A DNA stretch of 64,000 nt, taken from contig CP075494.1 in the NCBI GenBank assembly GCA_021613535.1, forward strand, positions 2,790,001-2,854,000. The letters run 5' to 3'. A program made the position numbers and the translations under genes. Under the pieces are notes generated by a model. That model did no database searches. It had not been told where the DNA came from and saw only the letters and a program-made list of their open reading frames with translations. The DNA is from Adineta vaga (taxonomy: Eukaryota; Rotifera). Shown here piece after piece: positions 1 through 12,007 of the stretch (position 1 is its first letter; every line of letters begins with the position of its first letter).

Positions 1-329
1 CTCGCAGTCTGATACAGATTAGAAAAACTCATTCATCATCAACGTTTTATGTATCTTAAAGAAAAAGAGCACAATGCAAAGTTGTTTTCCCTTTACACTA
101 TTGAAATATTTCATATCAGAAAAGTGTAGATAAGAATAGACGGAAGTATAAGAAGAGAACGGCTCACTCGTTTACGAATAAATTTTTCCTAGTGGTTTTG
201 TCTTTGTATTGTTTTTTTTCACCTACTATCAATGATAAAATTTCCACTTCTTTTATCATAATAAGTTCTTATTATTATATACACTGACTCAAATAAGAAC
301 AATGTGACTATATTTCATAACTTTCTTTT
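1..329. other. AT-rich flank, nothing recognised
   Basis: I see no open reading frame, repeat or RNA gene here. It may be intron or upstream sequence of the small exon that follows, because a pyrimidine-rich tract ending in TTTTAG lies at its right edge. Confidence 0.4.
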
Positions 330-330
330 A

Positions 331-516
331 GTTGACCATTTTGTTCTATATAAAATACTTTTAAAACATGGAAATGGATGTGCAGAATGCTGGGGCAAAA
401 ATTGGCGAATTATTAATACTATGGCTGAAACTCCATTTACGTCCTATTGGGAAGGACAAATAAAATGTGCAAAATGTTCACACGCATATAAATTCCATGA
501 TTTCAAAAATAATTAA
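331..516 (+). CDS. possible C-terminal exon of a CxxC zinc-binding protein
   Basis: A frame opens directly after a TTCTTTTAG acceptor-like sequence and ends at TAA (514-516). It reads about 61 residues with a C-x2-C pair (GCAEC), then a second pair (KCAKC), aromatic-rich spacing and a basic tail. A very similar arrangement, one Cys/His pair then E-V-K-C-E-K-C-G-H, is encoded on the minus strand at 57428-57562. The two may be last exons of one divergent family. I do not recognise the family and see no upstream exon inside the window, so the gene is partial if real. Zinc binding is inferred from the cysteine pattern only. Confidence 0.25.
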   Translation, partial: VDHFVLYKILLKHGNGCAECWGKNWRIINTMAETPFTSYWEGQIKCAKCSHAYKFHDFKNN

Positions 517-696
517 ACATTTTTTTCCCTTTTGTCTTCTAACTCATTTCGATGTGACGATTTTTAATATTCAAAATGATTATATATTATATTCAAAACT
601 ATTTTTATTAATAATAAATATACGTGTTTCAATTAAAAAATTTGAAAAAAAAGAGTTACATGATATTTATGGTTGCAAATAAAATTACATGTTTGT

Positions 697-1649
697 TTAA
701 TGTCGAAAGACTCGATGAATCTTGTCGAATACATAATTTTTCAATTCATGATTGCTGATAAATAAATTCAAAATTATACCTACTATACATAGTTCACTAA
801 AGACTACCATAGCTGGTCGAATCCATTCATTCAAACTCATAAATTGACTGACAATCACAATTACATAACTCGTACTCCAACCACCCATAAATGTAATAAA
901 CATGAAAATCATTTGTCGCAATAAAGAAATTTCACGTCGACCTAAATTCATCATTTGATTATTATGAGGTTGAACACGACATGAAGAAGATCGGACATAA
1001 CGAAAGATGAGAACATTGAAAATAATATTCATAATTGATGGTACAACCACAGCTGTTATTAGTGTATAAAATCTTAGCCAGGTAACATAAACACATACCT
1101 AAGTAACAAATTCATTAGTATTTTTATAAGAACATTTGAAAAATACAGAAGCGTAAAATATATTCACTTATTGCAACAAAAGACCTTTTACATCATGTTG
1201 TATTTTCAACTTACATTATGTTTTTGAAAAACAAATGGTAATGAAATAATCAAAACGCCAACCCAATGTGTTGAAATGCATATTCCAACCCACTTTTTTG
1301 TTTTAAATAAAGGTTTATAATGATATACAATAGAACAAAATCGATGGACAGTAAATGTAACAAAAGAAAATGGAATTTCAATGCTCGCGATATTAAATAT
1401 ATAATATAACATAATACATCCATTTGGAGTAAAGATATTACGAGCAGTAAGATAATATGATGTGTAAAAGATGATATAATAAACCGAAGTTATAATCATA
1501 CTGATACACATATTGACAATGAAGACATTGTTTATTGAATGAAAACGACGAATAAGTAAAATGAATAATGAATACATTAAAGACAAAAGTGTGATTAGAG
1601 AAAATAAACTGATTATGAGAGAAGCTTTGATAGATGATTCAATAGTCAT
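697..1649 (-). CDS. rhodopsin-like GPCR, two exons (copy A of tandem pair)
   Basis: Seven-transmembrane receptor of about 278 residues in the plasma membrane; the ligand is unknown. Exon 1 is 1649-1215 (TM1-TM4 and part of extracellular loop 2, 145 codons). Exon 2 is 1098-697 (TM5-TM7 and a short basic tail). The intron has donor GTAAGT and acceptor TTACTTAG in phase 0. I start at the ATG at 1649 rather than 1712 because the paralog at 3701 aligns from there (S-I-K-A-S-L-I-I). The DRY position reads H-R-F after TM3. The conserved TM3 and loop-2 cysteines are present (N-G-C and V-C-V). TM5 reads V-V-V-P-S-I-M-N. Its neighbour at 2.8-3.7 kb has identical exon lengths (435 and 402 nt), so the pair arose by tandem duplication. 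Confidence 0.8.
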
Positions 1650-1852
1650 GATTAGAAAGAAAATTTTGAGCAAATGAAGATATATTTTGTTAGTAAAGTT
1701 ATAAAGTGACAAAGAAGAATCACCGGAAAAATTTTTGTTCTAAAAAGAATATTTTATCTTTATCGAAGTTCTTACAGCAACCTACTTTCTAAGCAAAAAA
1801 AATATAATGAACAACAAAGAATTTAAAAAGGAACAGAAAAATAATTTATTTC

Positions 1853-2470
1853 TAACGTGTGGTTCATATTAAACGGAACACAAAGTTTTCCTCTTTTTTC
1901 AGCACTTCTTAACAGATTCGATAGAGATTTTTTCGTTCTACAAAGCTCATAAGTTTGCTTTTCGAATATATTTATTCTATCAGTAAAAAAATCAAAAGAT
2001 GAATAACTACTAAATCGTGCGACTGTTAGAAACATAAAATATGTCTATAAATATTTCTAAATATCAGTTCGAGATAACTGGATTAATGTCGCAAATTCTA
2101 TGATATAATGATAAATTATTTTTAGAGAACGACTGGAATTTGGATATTATAAGAGTGTCGACAAGGTATTCAAACAAAAATACCGCCTGCTACTGCTTTC
2201 AAGCTTTGTATACCGGAACAACACCGTGAAGAGCCTTGAAAAGATTTTCAAAATGTAAATAAGAAAATTCTCTTTCTATATAGCGCTTGACTCCGTGGGC
2301 AACAGCTTATACATGTCAATGATGCTCGAAGAAAATAACAGGAAATTGCAATTGAATGATTTAGTTATTATTAGTCCTGTGGATTTTTTATTTATAGGAT
2401 AAATGTAGTTGAAAAGCACTCTAAAAAGAGAAAAACTTTGTGTTCCGTTTATTATCAACCATCCGTTATG
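1853..2470. repeat. imperfect fold-back pair, possible MITE
   Basis: A roughly 45-60 bp segment at 1853-1912 (core AAACGGAACACAAAG) recurs in inverted orientation at about 2408-2470, separated by about 500 bp without coding potential. Both arms begin with TAACG and stay similar past the core. I see no clear target duplication, so this could be a decayed non-autonomous DNA transposon or a chance local inversion. The rest of 1713-2818 shows nothing recognisable. Confidence 0.4.
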
Positions 2471-2818
2471 TACAGTCATCAAAGTAGATGTTCTATCATG
2501 AGTATTGTAGGGAGAAACAGTTGATTGAAATAGCTGGGAACACGTAACTAGGTTTTTTCCTGTCTCGGTTATCTACTGGAGAAGAACAAATTAATGTACA
2601 ACGTGTTTAAAAGCATATAAATTTTATCCTTTCAAAAGACAATTAGACATGCTTCACTTTTTTTGCATGAGTATTGTAACTTAAAATTAATTTTATTGAT
2701 TAAAATAAAAATTTCTAAAATGACTATGAAATTTACAGTAATGGACATCGATAATTAAAACCATTCGAATTCTATTTGTATGGTTTTCTACACTATTAAT
2801 CCGATGTTTTTAAAAGAA

Positions 2819-3701
2819 TTAATGTGGAAAAATTAAACGAACTTTGTCGACAACATAACGTTTAACTTCATGATTACTGATAAATAAATTAATAGTTATA
2901 CCCAATATACATAACGCACTAAAGATTATCATAACCGGAGTAATCCATTCATTTATTGTAATAAATTGAGAAATAATTACACTTATATAAGTTCCACTCC
3001 ATCCACCAATAAATGTAATAAACATGAAAATCATTTGTCGTAATAAAGAAATTTCACGTCGACCTAAATTCATCATTTGATTATTATGAGATTGAACACG
3101 ACATGAAGAAGATCGAACATAACGAAAGATGAGAATATTAAAAATAATATTCATAACTGATGGTACAACCACAGCTGTTATTAATGTATAAATTCTTAAC
3201 CAAGTAACATTAGCGCAAACCTAGAAATAAAAATAAGATTAAAAATACCTTTATTATTCAATTTACATCGTTTTTTTGAAAAAGAAATGGTAATGAAATG
3301 ACTAAAACGCCAATCCAATGTGCTGAAATACATATTCCAACCCATTTTTTTGTTTTAAATAAAGCTTGATAAGGATATACAATGGAACAAAATCGATGAA
3401 GAGAAAATATGACAAAAGAAAATGGAATTCCGATACTCATTATATTAAATGCATAAAATAATATAACACATCCATTCGGATTAAAGATCTTACGAGAAGC
3501 AAGATAAAGTGATGTATAAAAGGTAATATTATAAACTGAAGTAAATAGAATATTAATACATATATTGACAATGAAGATATTGTTTATTAAATGAAACCGA
3601 GGAATACATAAAATTAATAATGAATACATTAAAGACAAAAGGGCAATTAGAGAAAATAAACCGATTATAAGCGAAGCTTTGGTATATAATTCAATACTCA
3701 T
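2819..3701 (-). CDS. rhodopsin-like GPCR, two exons (copy B of tandem pair)
   Basis: Seven-TM receptor of about 278 residues, paralogous to the upstream copy. Exon 1 is 3701-3267 (435 nt) and exon 2 is 3220-2819 (402 nt). The intron is 46 bp with donor GTAAAT and acceptor TTTCTAG in phase 0. The start ATG at 3701 gives M-S-I-E-L-Y-T-K-A-S before TM1. H-R-F replaces the DRY motif, and the TM3 (N-G-C) and loop-2 (V-C-A) cysteines are kept. Exon 2 is closer to copy A than exon 1, especially in intracellular loop 3 (R-Y-V-R-S-S-S-C-R-V-Q), suggesting constraint or local conversion. It is probably a lineage-expanded chemosensory or peptide receptor. The class is confident; the ligand is unknown. 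Confidence 0.8.
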
Positions 3702-4233
3702 TATTCCGACGAGAATTTTGATCGAATCGATGCGTAGAAAGAAATGAATGAAATGATTAAAAGAAAAATAGAAGATATAATTTAATTTACTATAAATACC
3801 AAGTACTTTTTCACTAATTGATCGAGGTCAATTCTAATGAGTTTGAAAAACATAATATTTATTTGTAAATTCATAAAAAGAGAAAATCATGCGCTATTAG
3901 TGCTATTTTAAACAAAAAAGTTCTCTTTCATATTTAGATAATTGAATAATTCCTTTTATCTATTCTAAGATAAAACTAAGCGATAAAATGAATATATATA
4001 ACTTTATACAATAAAAAAAATTCATCTTGAGAGTATGAGGACAAAATATATATCCAAATCGACATACTAATCCTCATATAATTCTATGAAATCATCTACG
4101 CATAGTCGTTAAAAGAACGAATGAATTCAATTGATTTTCAAAGATGACAGACGAATATAATCGATCATTCATTCAATGAAAAGGAAAGAAAAAAAACTGT
4201 TTATATATTCGAATTCGTTTCATTTTCATTCGT
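3702..4233. other. AT-rich intergenic stretch
   Basis: Low-complexity AT-rich DNA upstream of the second GPCR. I see no frame, repeat or clear core promoter that I would defend. Confidence 0.4.
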
Positions 4234-4241
4234 CTAGACAC

Positions 4242-4734
4242 ATGGATAATACGAAACGAAAATTAACTTGGACCGAATCGTTTGAAGAAAATCCAGAGAA
4301 ATCAAACATCAAATTTATTCATTTGATGAACTTTCTGAATTAGTAACTTATACACCTTCACTTCGTCATCTTAATCTTTCACATTCAAATAATTATGATT
4401 CACATATCGAAGATATGTTACCAATCGTCCATTAAAGTAATATTTTTCTATCTTTTTTCTAATTTAATTTGTTTGGTTTTAGAAAGATATGGTATAAATA
4501 TTCAATTGACAATAAAATATGTTTATTTGGAGAAGATATTTCATTTCTTATGTCATATGGAATATCTTAATGGTTGAATGTATCAAAAATATGAATATTT
4601 ACGTTCATTGTGTATTTATATAACAACAGGAGATGAACAAATGGTAAAAGAATTAAATCAAATAATTTCTAATGAAAAATCTTTATTCGGCTATACAATT
4701 CATCGACAACTTTATTCTATTTACTTAAATTGAA
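4242..4734 (+). pseudogene. degraded LRR/F-box-type gene fragment
   Basis: A short frame from ATG 4242 runs into a stop at once. In another frame, 4329-4436 reads like an LRR-type stretch (S-L-R-H-L-N-L-S-H-S). The final part, about 4610-4734, reads D-E-Q-M-V-K-E-L-N-Q-I-I-S-N-E-K-S and ends at TGA. The pieces lie in different frames with stops between them and no convincing splice sites. This resembles the C-terminal half of the short F-box/LRR proteins common in rotifer genomes and is best read as a relic. The following 430 bp before the next gene look empty. Confidence 0.4.
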
Positions 4735-5163
4735 AATAACGTTTTGTTTTCTTGTTGTTGTTAATAATCTCTAGAAAATATTTATGAAAAAAAACAAACT
4801 TTTTCCATTGAAATAAATAAACGACGTTGTCTCTTCATTCTTATCACCTACTCATTTCAAAACTCAACATGTTATCTATTGAAACAACATTATATTTTAT
4901 CTCTAAAAACTCCATTAACATTTAACTCGGAAAATAAATCGATTTTATTGACACTTTGTCAATAAATTCTTATTCTTTTCTTGAATTAAATATGTTTCAC
5001 CCTAGGAAGTCTTGTTAATTTCATAGGTTTTAACTTTCCTTATACAAATAAATGAATCATAGTTGGAAATTACCCATAAAAAAAGGAACATTATTTATTC
5101 TGTAAAAAACAAATGTCTTTCAAAAATTACGAATAAGTGTAGTCGACAAAAACAAGTCAAATA

Positions 5164-8100
5164 ATGTCAGAAGCAACTCTTCTTTCATTACCTGTAGAAA
5201 TTTATTATTTAATATTTGATTTTCTTGACATCAAAGACATTCTTCGATCTATTCGTCGTGTTTCAAAAGTTTTTTATTATGCTACTAATTCATACAATCG
5301 TTACCATTTGAATATGTGTTCATTGAAAGCATCGAATATAAAATTTCTTTCTCATCGAATTATTCCCGAACAAATTATTTCATTAACTATTAATAAATAT
5401 TATGATCTCAATCAAATTGATTTACCTCATTCGATATCTGGTATTCGTGGATCAATTTATGATATTTCGAAATTTATCAATCTTCGATCTTTAACTCTAG
5501 TCGATGTCAATGATAATGATACACAGAAATTATTCGAACATATTTCTCTATGTCAAGTAAAACAATTTATATTAAAAATGCCTTCAATCTCTTTTTATAT
5601 TATAGAATATGATCAAATTAATTATTCAAGGATTTTTAGTAACAACTCAACAAATATCTCGTCTGAAAAATTTACTTGACACAAATCTGGTATTTTTCAA
5701 TTTGGCTTGTTTTTTTCTTTAAATTCATTTTTCTCAATTTCCCAGTCGATCAAAACACTTATTCTTTGGCAAGTGAAATTACCATACAATGAATTGAAAC
5801 ATCTTGAAAATCTCTTCAAATTCAGTCGAGTAGGTTTTTAAAATATTTCCAAATGATTCTATTGGTTAATTTAGGTATTAAAATCACTTAGTTTTACACC
5901 AGAACTTCTTGGAAATGTTGCATTATTTTTTCTATCAAATGGATTACAAGAAAATCATGTATGTTTTTCGATATTTTTTCGAATTTCTTTTCTATTCAAT
6001 TTCTTCTAGACACTAACAACATTGAATTTACAAATGAATCAAATTGGAGATGTCGGAATTGCATATTTAGCTAATGCATTAAAAATCAATACTGTAAATA
6101 GTTTTCTTTTTTTTATATTTAAATTCTATTTTTCATAAATAATAATATAGACAATTCGAATATTAAATCTTCAAAAGAATAAAATAAAAAATGAAGGAAT
6201 GATTTCTTTAGCTGATGTCTTACAAAACAATCAGGTTGGTAATTTTATGTGATCTCTGTTTTTTTCGATTTATTTTCTCAGACACTTGTTGAATTAGATC
6301 TTAGATATAATTTCATAGAAGATTCTGCTATAGATTATCTTGGAAATGCTTTGAAAAACAATACCGTAAGTTTTATTCTGAATTAGGCTCGGATTTTTTA
6401 TGAAAATTTCAATAGAAATTACAAAGATTAGAACTTTATGGTAATCCAAATCGAACAATGACCATCCTCGGATCTCTTATTCGCATAAAAAACGATCCAG
6501 TAGATAATCATATGTATCTTTTTGCTGAATTGATATAATTTTTATTTGACTTTTAGTTATTTGCTACATTAGATCTTAGTCGATGCGAAATCGATGATGA
6601 TAAAATCCAATCGCTTGCTGTTTTATTACGTAATAATACAGTATGTCAAATCGATTTATGATTTAATAATTATGAATCGTTTTAAAGATATTGAAATATC
6701 TCGATCTTAGTGGAAATTTAATTACGAATTTCGGTGCACATCGATTAGCTGAAGCATTACATGATAATAAAGTAAAATAAGATTTTCTTCTGTATAATGA
6801 AGGAAAAACTGTATATGTTCTGTTTATAGGTTTTGATTAAACTTGATCTAAAACGAAATATTGGTCGAGATTGTGTTGCGATAGGAGCTGGTATTAGTAT
6901 TCGAAATGATCAAGTCAGATTTTTATAAAGATAAATATCATTGAAATTATTTCCTTTTTCTTTTTTTTAGAAATTAATCTTTTTGAATCTTAGTGGTGAA
7001 GAAATTACAAATGATGGAATGAAATATATTGCCAATGAATTGTATAATAATAAAGTAAATGATTGAAATTGTTCTTTTCTTCTTAAAGATTCGTTTGATG
7101 ATGAAATAGACACTTGAAGTTCTTGATTTGAGTTATAATGAACTTGGCGATCGAGGAATAAAATATTTAGCTTTGGTTTTAAGAAATAATCAAGTAGTTT
7201 ATATTGAATTGAATTTCTTAATCATTTTTTTCAATTCCTCTAGACATTGATAAAATTGAATTTATTTGGAAATTCTATCAGGGATGAAGGAATCGAAGAT
7301 TTAATTAAAAATTTACATTTTAATACTGTAAATATTTCCTTGTATTTTATTATTATATAATTCTTTGATTTGAAAGACACTTTTAACATTAAATATTGGT
7401 GGAAATCCACTAAACAATATTTTACATCGATTCAAACATAAATCAGTAAATCTTCTTCGATTAATTTCCATTGAAATACATTTTCTTTCGTCAGATTCTT
7501 ATTACACCAGAATTCGCTTGGAATGATATCAAAACAATTGAAAATGAATATTTAATTCGTGCATTTCACAATAATTCAGTAATAGAATCTCTTCTTTTTA
7601 TATTTCATCATTTATTTATTATTTTAGACCAATGAAATTCTCAAATTTGATCATAATCATATCGATGACAATGATATTAAACATCTCTCGGAATTGTTAA
7701 GAAATACAAATATGATTATATTAGATTTAAGTTTCAATCAAATTACTGATCAAGGATTGAAATATCTTGTGGATATTTTACGAAATAATCGAGTAAGTTT
7801 TGCACAGATGAAAGTGAACATTTCATTGTACATATTTAAATAGATGTTAAATACTTTGGATTTACGATACAATCGAATTGGAGAACAAGGAGCTGAATAT
7901 TTGTATGATGCATTACAAGAAAATACGGTAAATTTGATTCAATTTTGATTTTATTCATCTGCATGTTTTTTGTATTTCAGACATTGAAAAGATTGAAATT
8001 CGATGGAAATGAAAATGATTTTGTTACATTGATTGGAATTTCAATTTCATTACGAAATGATAAAGTTTGTTTATAGAAAGAACGTTTCATATTGATTATT

Positions 8101-9088
8101 TCATTTATTTAGTATCAGAAAATTCTTTCGATTTCAAACATAAATTTATCCATAAGCAAAACATTTCAATTTATTCTTAAAGAAATACAAAAGAAATCGG
8201 TTAATCATTATTCGTATTTTCTTATTCATTTATCCGAAGTTTCATTTCTTATAGACACTCGTTCGAATTGATTTTCATGGAAATAACCTTGGATATCGAA
8301 GAATTGAATTTTTAACAAATGCATTGCAATATCATAAGGTTCGTATCAGATTTCTCATCATATTTATTTGTAATTAACACGTCTCTATAGAAATTAAAAC
8401 ATCTATCTTTGAATAACAATGAAATTGGTTTTCAAGGCATTCGATATTTAACAAGATTGATTGAAAATAAAAAATTGAAAACACTGGAACTCAATGGAAA
8501 TTATTTGGGTGATGAAGGAATTAAATATCTAGCAGAAGTTCTGCGTAATAATATGGTTTGATTTTCTTTTACATGAAGAAAAAGAGTTTATTGTCTACGT
8601 TTTATTCAATTAGACAATAAGAACAGTTTGTCTTCGAGATAATCAAATAACAGAAAAAGGCATAAGATATTTAGCTGATATGATATCGATTAACAAGGTT
8701 ATTTGTTGATCATATTCTTAGGTTTTATAGAATTTTTCTTATTAGATATTGGAAATCATTGATCTTCGTTCAAATGATATTGGGTATGAAGGAATTACAC
8801 ATTTAATTGAGATTTTGAAAGATAAAAATGTAATTATTATTATGATATATTTCGTCATTTTCTCTCTCTCTCTCTCATTTTATAGTCTCCACCAACAATT
8901 TATGTTGAATTAAAAAACTATTCTCAAGAAATTCAAACTCGTTCGAAAGTATTAGAAATTGATCAAGTATTTTGAAAATTCTTTTCAAATTCATTAATCC
9001 TATTCTTGTCTATTTATAGATATTAATCATAAACTACATAAGTAATAATGAATCTTGTCAACCTTTGCAAATATATACCGGCAAATAA
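5164..9088 (+). CDS. F-box protein with about 25 leucine-rich repeats, one repeat per 84-nt exon
   Basis: Predicted protein of roughly 870 residues. Exon 1 (5164-5556) opens with an F-box-like segment, residues 7-45 (L-P-V-E-I-Y-Y-L-I-F-D-F-L, then V-S-K-V-F-Y). By family knowledge this would dock an SCF ubiquitin ligase through Skp1. Exons 2-4 (5606-5689, 5746-5829, 5875-5958) are each exactly 84 nt and in phase 0. About 20 more exons follow with introns of about 45-60 bp. Nearly all encode one 28-residue RNI/NLRC-type repeat (T-L-x-x-L-D-L-x-x-N-x-I-x-D-x-G). Two exons carry two repeats, consistent with intron loss (about 7627-7793 and 8392-8554). The stop is TAA at 9086-9088. Repeats 5, 8, 12 and 17 are divergent. 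The LRR surface would bind a target, which is unknown. The F-box assignment is weaker than the LRR assignment. Confidence 0.75.
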
Positions 9089-9812
9089 ATTTTCGTGTTT
9101 TTTTAAATAATAAAGTTTATCGAGATGAATTATTTTAACTCTTGATGTTTTTTGAAAGTACAAATCATCTAGAAGATGGACGATCTATTCAATCTCATGA
9201 AATCCATATTCACCTTTTTTCCGTTCGTTTGTTCGAATTGAACGAAGTTATGAAAAACTCATCTAGTAAAATTTCATTTCGATAATTTTTCATCGATCTT
9301 CGAAATTAAAAATGAAAATAAACGACCGTTCATTATTTAAATATATCATACAGAAATAATGTTGTTTAACCTTTGATTTGATATGAAGTCGATAGTATAA
9401 AGACAGAAGAAGTGCATATTGTTTCTTCTTCTATTGGATGACACAAATATATGATTAAAACGTGAATTTCTTCAAAGAATAATAGAACTGTTTTGTTTTT
9501 ATCATATACTACATAGTGCGTTATAAGTAAGTTATGTTAGAACCATGCGACTAGAACACATCTCTCTCTATTATTATCTGTATAAACATTCATGTTTTGT
9601 TTTTCTTTTCTCCGTTCTCTCCGAACATATATCCACTATTCACGTTTATGAAAATCAGTCTAGTCTATTAGTCTATCTTTTCCGGATGACCATTCGTTAT
9701 AATAAAACATGTGAAGTGCAACAACCATTGATATTCTCTTTACAAATTTGATTTCAAAAGAGCGTTTTTCATTTATTCAAGGAATACTTTTATCTTTCGT
9801 TTTTCCTAGATC
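9089..9812. other. intergenic region upstream of the macro/PARP gene
   Basis: No supported gene. A 68-codon open frame at 9545 has no recognisable features and I regard it as chance. The region should hold the promoter of the plus-strand gene starting at 9813, but I see no clear TATA box. Confidence 0.35.
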
Positions 9813-11239
9813 ATGAGTGGAAAAATCTGCTTTAAGTGTAACGAACCAGGTCATATTGCTCGTTATTGTAATGCGAATGATTTTGATTCTGATGAAAATG
9901 AAATTTGGTAAAATATTTCTTTTGTTTATATTCAAATTGATTTATCATTATGCTTTTTTTTAGTTATGAATGTCATTGTCCGAAATATATCTGTGATTCA
10001 GTACCGGATCATAAATACATACCTTTAGGTTTCTGTTCATTAAATATTCACGATGTATCTTCTCCACCGAGTTTAAATTTGAATGTGAACAAAGGATATT
10101 TAACCAATGAACAGGTAAATTGAATATTTCGAACAATTTCTATAATACATTTGTTTCTTATTTATTAGGTTGATGTAATTGTCGTATGTTCATCATCAGA
10201 TGGATTGAGAGAATCTGTTCTTCGAGCAGCTGGTCCTTATGTTCAAAGAGCATATGCACAAGCTATAAGAACAATACCTAATAATGAGATGATCGTTTTG
10301 GAATGTTCAAATTTACCATGTCAACGAATTCTTTTCTTACCATGGATACCTGATCAAAAGATTATTTTTACAGAACAAACAATTCAAAATTTTCTATCAA
10401 CAGCTGTGAAATATGTTCTCAATGAAAATTATACAAGTGTTGCATTTCCTGCAATTGGTTGTGGTCAATATGGTTGTGATGTCGATTTTATTGCTCGAAC
10501 AATGATAAATCATATTAAAATCGAATCATATCCATTAAATATCACAATTACAATTTGTCCTAAATTTCATAATATATTTAATGCTTTTCAAAATGCTAAT
10601 AGTAAGATATGCATATAAATATATTCAATAACTTCTTTTTTTCTCCTTATAATTTTATAAGAGATAATTCCAATTGTTCAAATGATACCAGATACATGGT
10701 TATATAACAATAATTTTAATCAATTACGTTATCTAGTTGCACGAAATACACAAGAATGGCATAGGATTATTGAAGAATTTGATAAGACAATGTGTGGACT
10801 TTATCGTAGAATCAATCGAATAGAACATATTCGAAATGATCGATGGCATAAACAATATTTAATACATCGAGATGATTTTCAAAATCGTCTTAATATGAAT
10901 ACCGAGAGATTTCTTTATCATGGTTGTTCTGCTATGGCTGCCGATAGTATTATCAAAGATTATTTCAATCGAAGTTTAAGTGGAGAAAATGGTACAAAAT
11001 ATGGTTGTGGAGTTTATTTCTCATCAAATGCAAATTATAGTCATGTTTATAGTATACCAAATAATCGTGGAGAACGATGTATGTTTTTTGCACGTGTTCT
11101 TATTGGTAAATCAATATTAGGTAATACAAATATGAAAGTTTGTCCATCAGATTATCATACAACGACTGATGGTGAACATATTTATGTTACCTATCATGAT
11201 ACACAAGCGTATGGACAATATTTAATACATTATCAATGA
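9813..11239 (+). CDS. CCHC zinc knuckle + macro domain + PARP catalytic domain protein
   Basis: Four exons (9813-9907, 9964-10114, 10169-10601, 10662-11239) join in consistent phases to give 418 residues. Residues 6-19 form a CCHC zinc knuckle (C-F-K-C-N-E-P-G-H-I-A-R-Y-C), usually a nucleic-acid-binding module. Residues about 83-220 look like a macro domain, with the A-F-P-A-I-G-C-G-Q loop preserved but the usual N-A-A-N/GGG region degenerate (V-V-C-S-S-S-D-G). Residues about 235-418 form a PARP/ART fold: H313 in L-Y-H-G-C, Y345 in G-V-Y-F-S-S, and a final strand A-Y-G-Q-Y-L-I-H-Y. There Q412 sits where polymerising PARPs have Glu. By family knowledge this points to mono-ADP-ribosyl transfer. 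The domain set suggests nucleic-acid-linked ADP-ribose signalling, perhaps stress or antiviral response; that role is inferred. Confidence 0.85.
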
Positions 11240-11911
11240 AAGAAGAAAAAAGAATATGTCAAATGACTTCACTATTGTTTTCAGACTTTTCTCATAATAA
11301 ATCTATTCTATCCTTGTTTATTAGGAGGAAGAATGATATGAAATAATACTCTTATATTTGACGTTTTTCTGAAGGTTGACTGCTCCGTGATTGCCATCAA
11401 AAAATTTAAAATTTGATAAATTTCGTTGGAAAGAAGAGTATTATTTTCACAAATAAATAAAGAAAATATGGCATTCTCACGAATCATTACTTTGAAAGAA
11501 ATTTAAATCAAATTGAATGCATAAAGTACTATTTTAAATAGCTAAGTATTCAATCAATATTTGATTCTTTTTTTAAAGATTAACAACAAACGACATTAAC
11601 TGTAATGACTCAATCACCCTCACTCTCCCCACCCACCCCCTCACGTAAATATTTTCTTTTCCTGCTTTTCAAATTATCTTTTGATAACCTTGATTTGATC
11701 AATGTAATGGTGTGTGTGTGTGAAGAAAGAGAAATCCCATGATATGTGTATATATGCGGTGTATGGTCAATTATTCGTACTTGTGTATTTATTTTGGATA
11801 TGAGTAGGCGAATTGAGGATTTTCCCACTCCGTCGCTCTCCCACTATATAGTGATCATTTGTGTTGAAGTAATAAAAGATGACAAATGATTAAAAATAGT
11901 TCGCTATCTGT
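11240..11911. other. intergenic region with G/C-skewed telomere-like tract
   Basis: No gene is seen. At 11612-11644 lies a C-rich tract (CACCCTCACTCTCCCC followed by ACCCACCCCC), one of several telomere-like tracts in the window. A GTGTGTGTG run lies at about 11710-11720. The apparent open frame crossing this area on the minus strand is low-complexity and rejected. Confidence 0.4.
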
Positions 11912-11923
11912 TGACCATGAAAG

Positions 11924-11933
11924 TATATATAAA
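11924..11933 (+). promoter_or_regulatory. TATA box of the cysteine-rich peptide gene
   Basis: TATATATAAA lies about 80 bp before the ATG at 12008. That leaves room for a start site near 11955 and a short leader. The spacing suits a simple TATA promoter. It is read from sequence only. Confidence 0.5.
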
Positions 11934-12007
11934 CCTTGTATGAAATAAGATAAATAATTCATTTATTACTTTTGCTTTCAAAGTCATACAAACAATAGTG
12001 AACAATA

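Noticed and set aside
11610-11828. Minus-strand open frame with Ser/His/Thr-rich translation
   Set aside because: It is produced by the C-rich telomere-like tract and a GT microsatellite, not by coding constraint.
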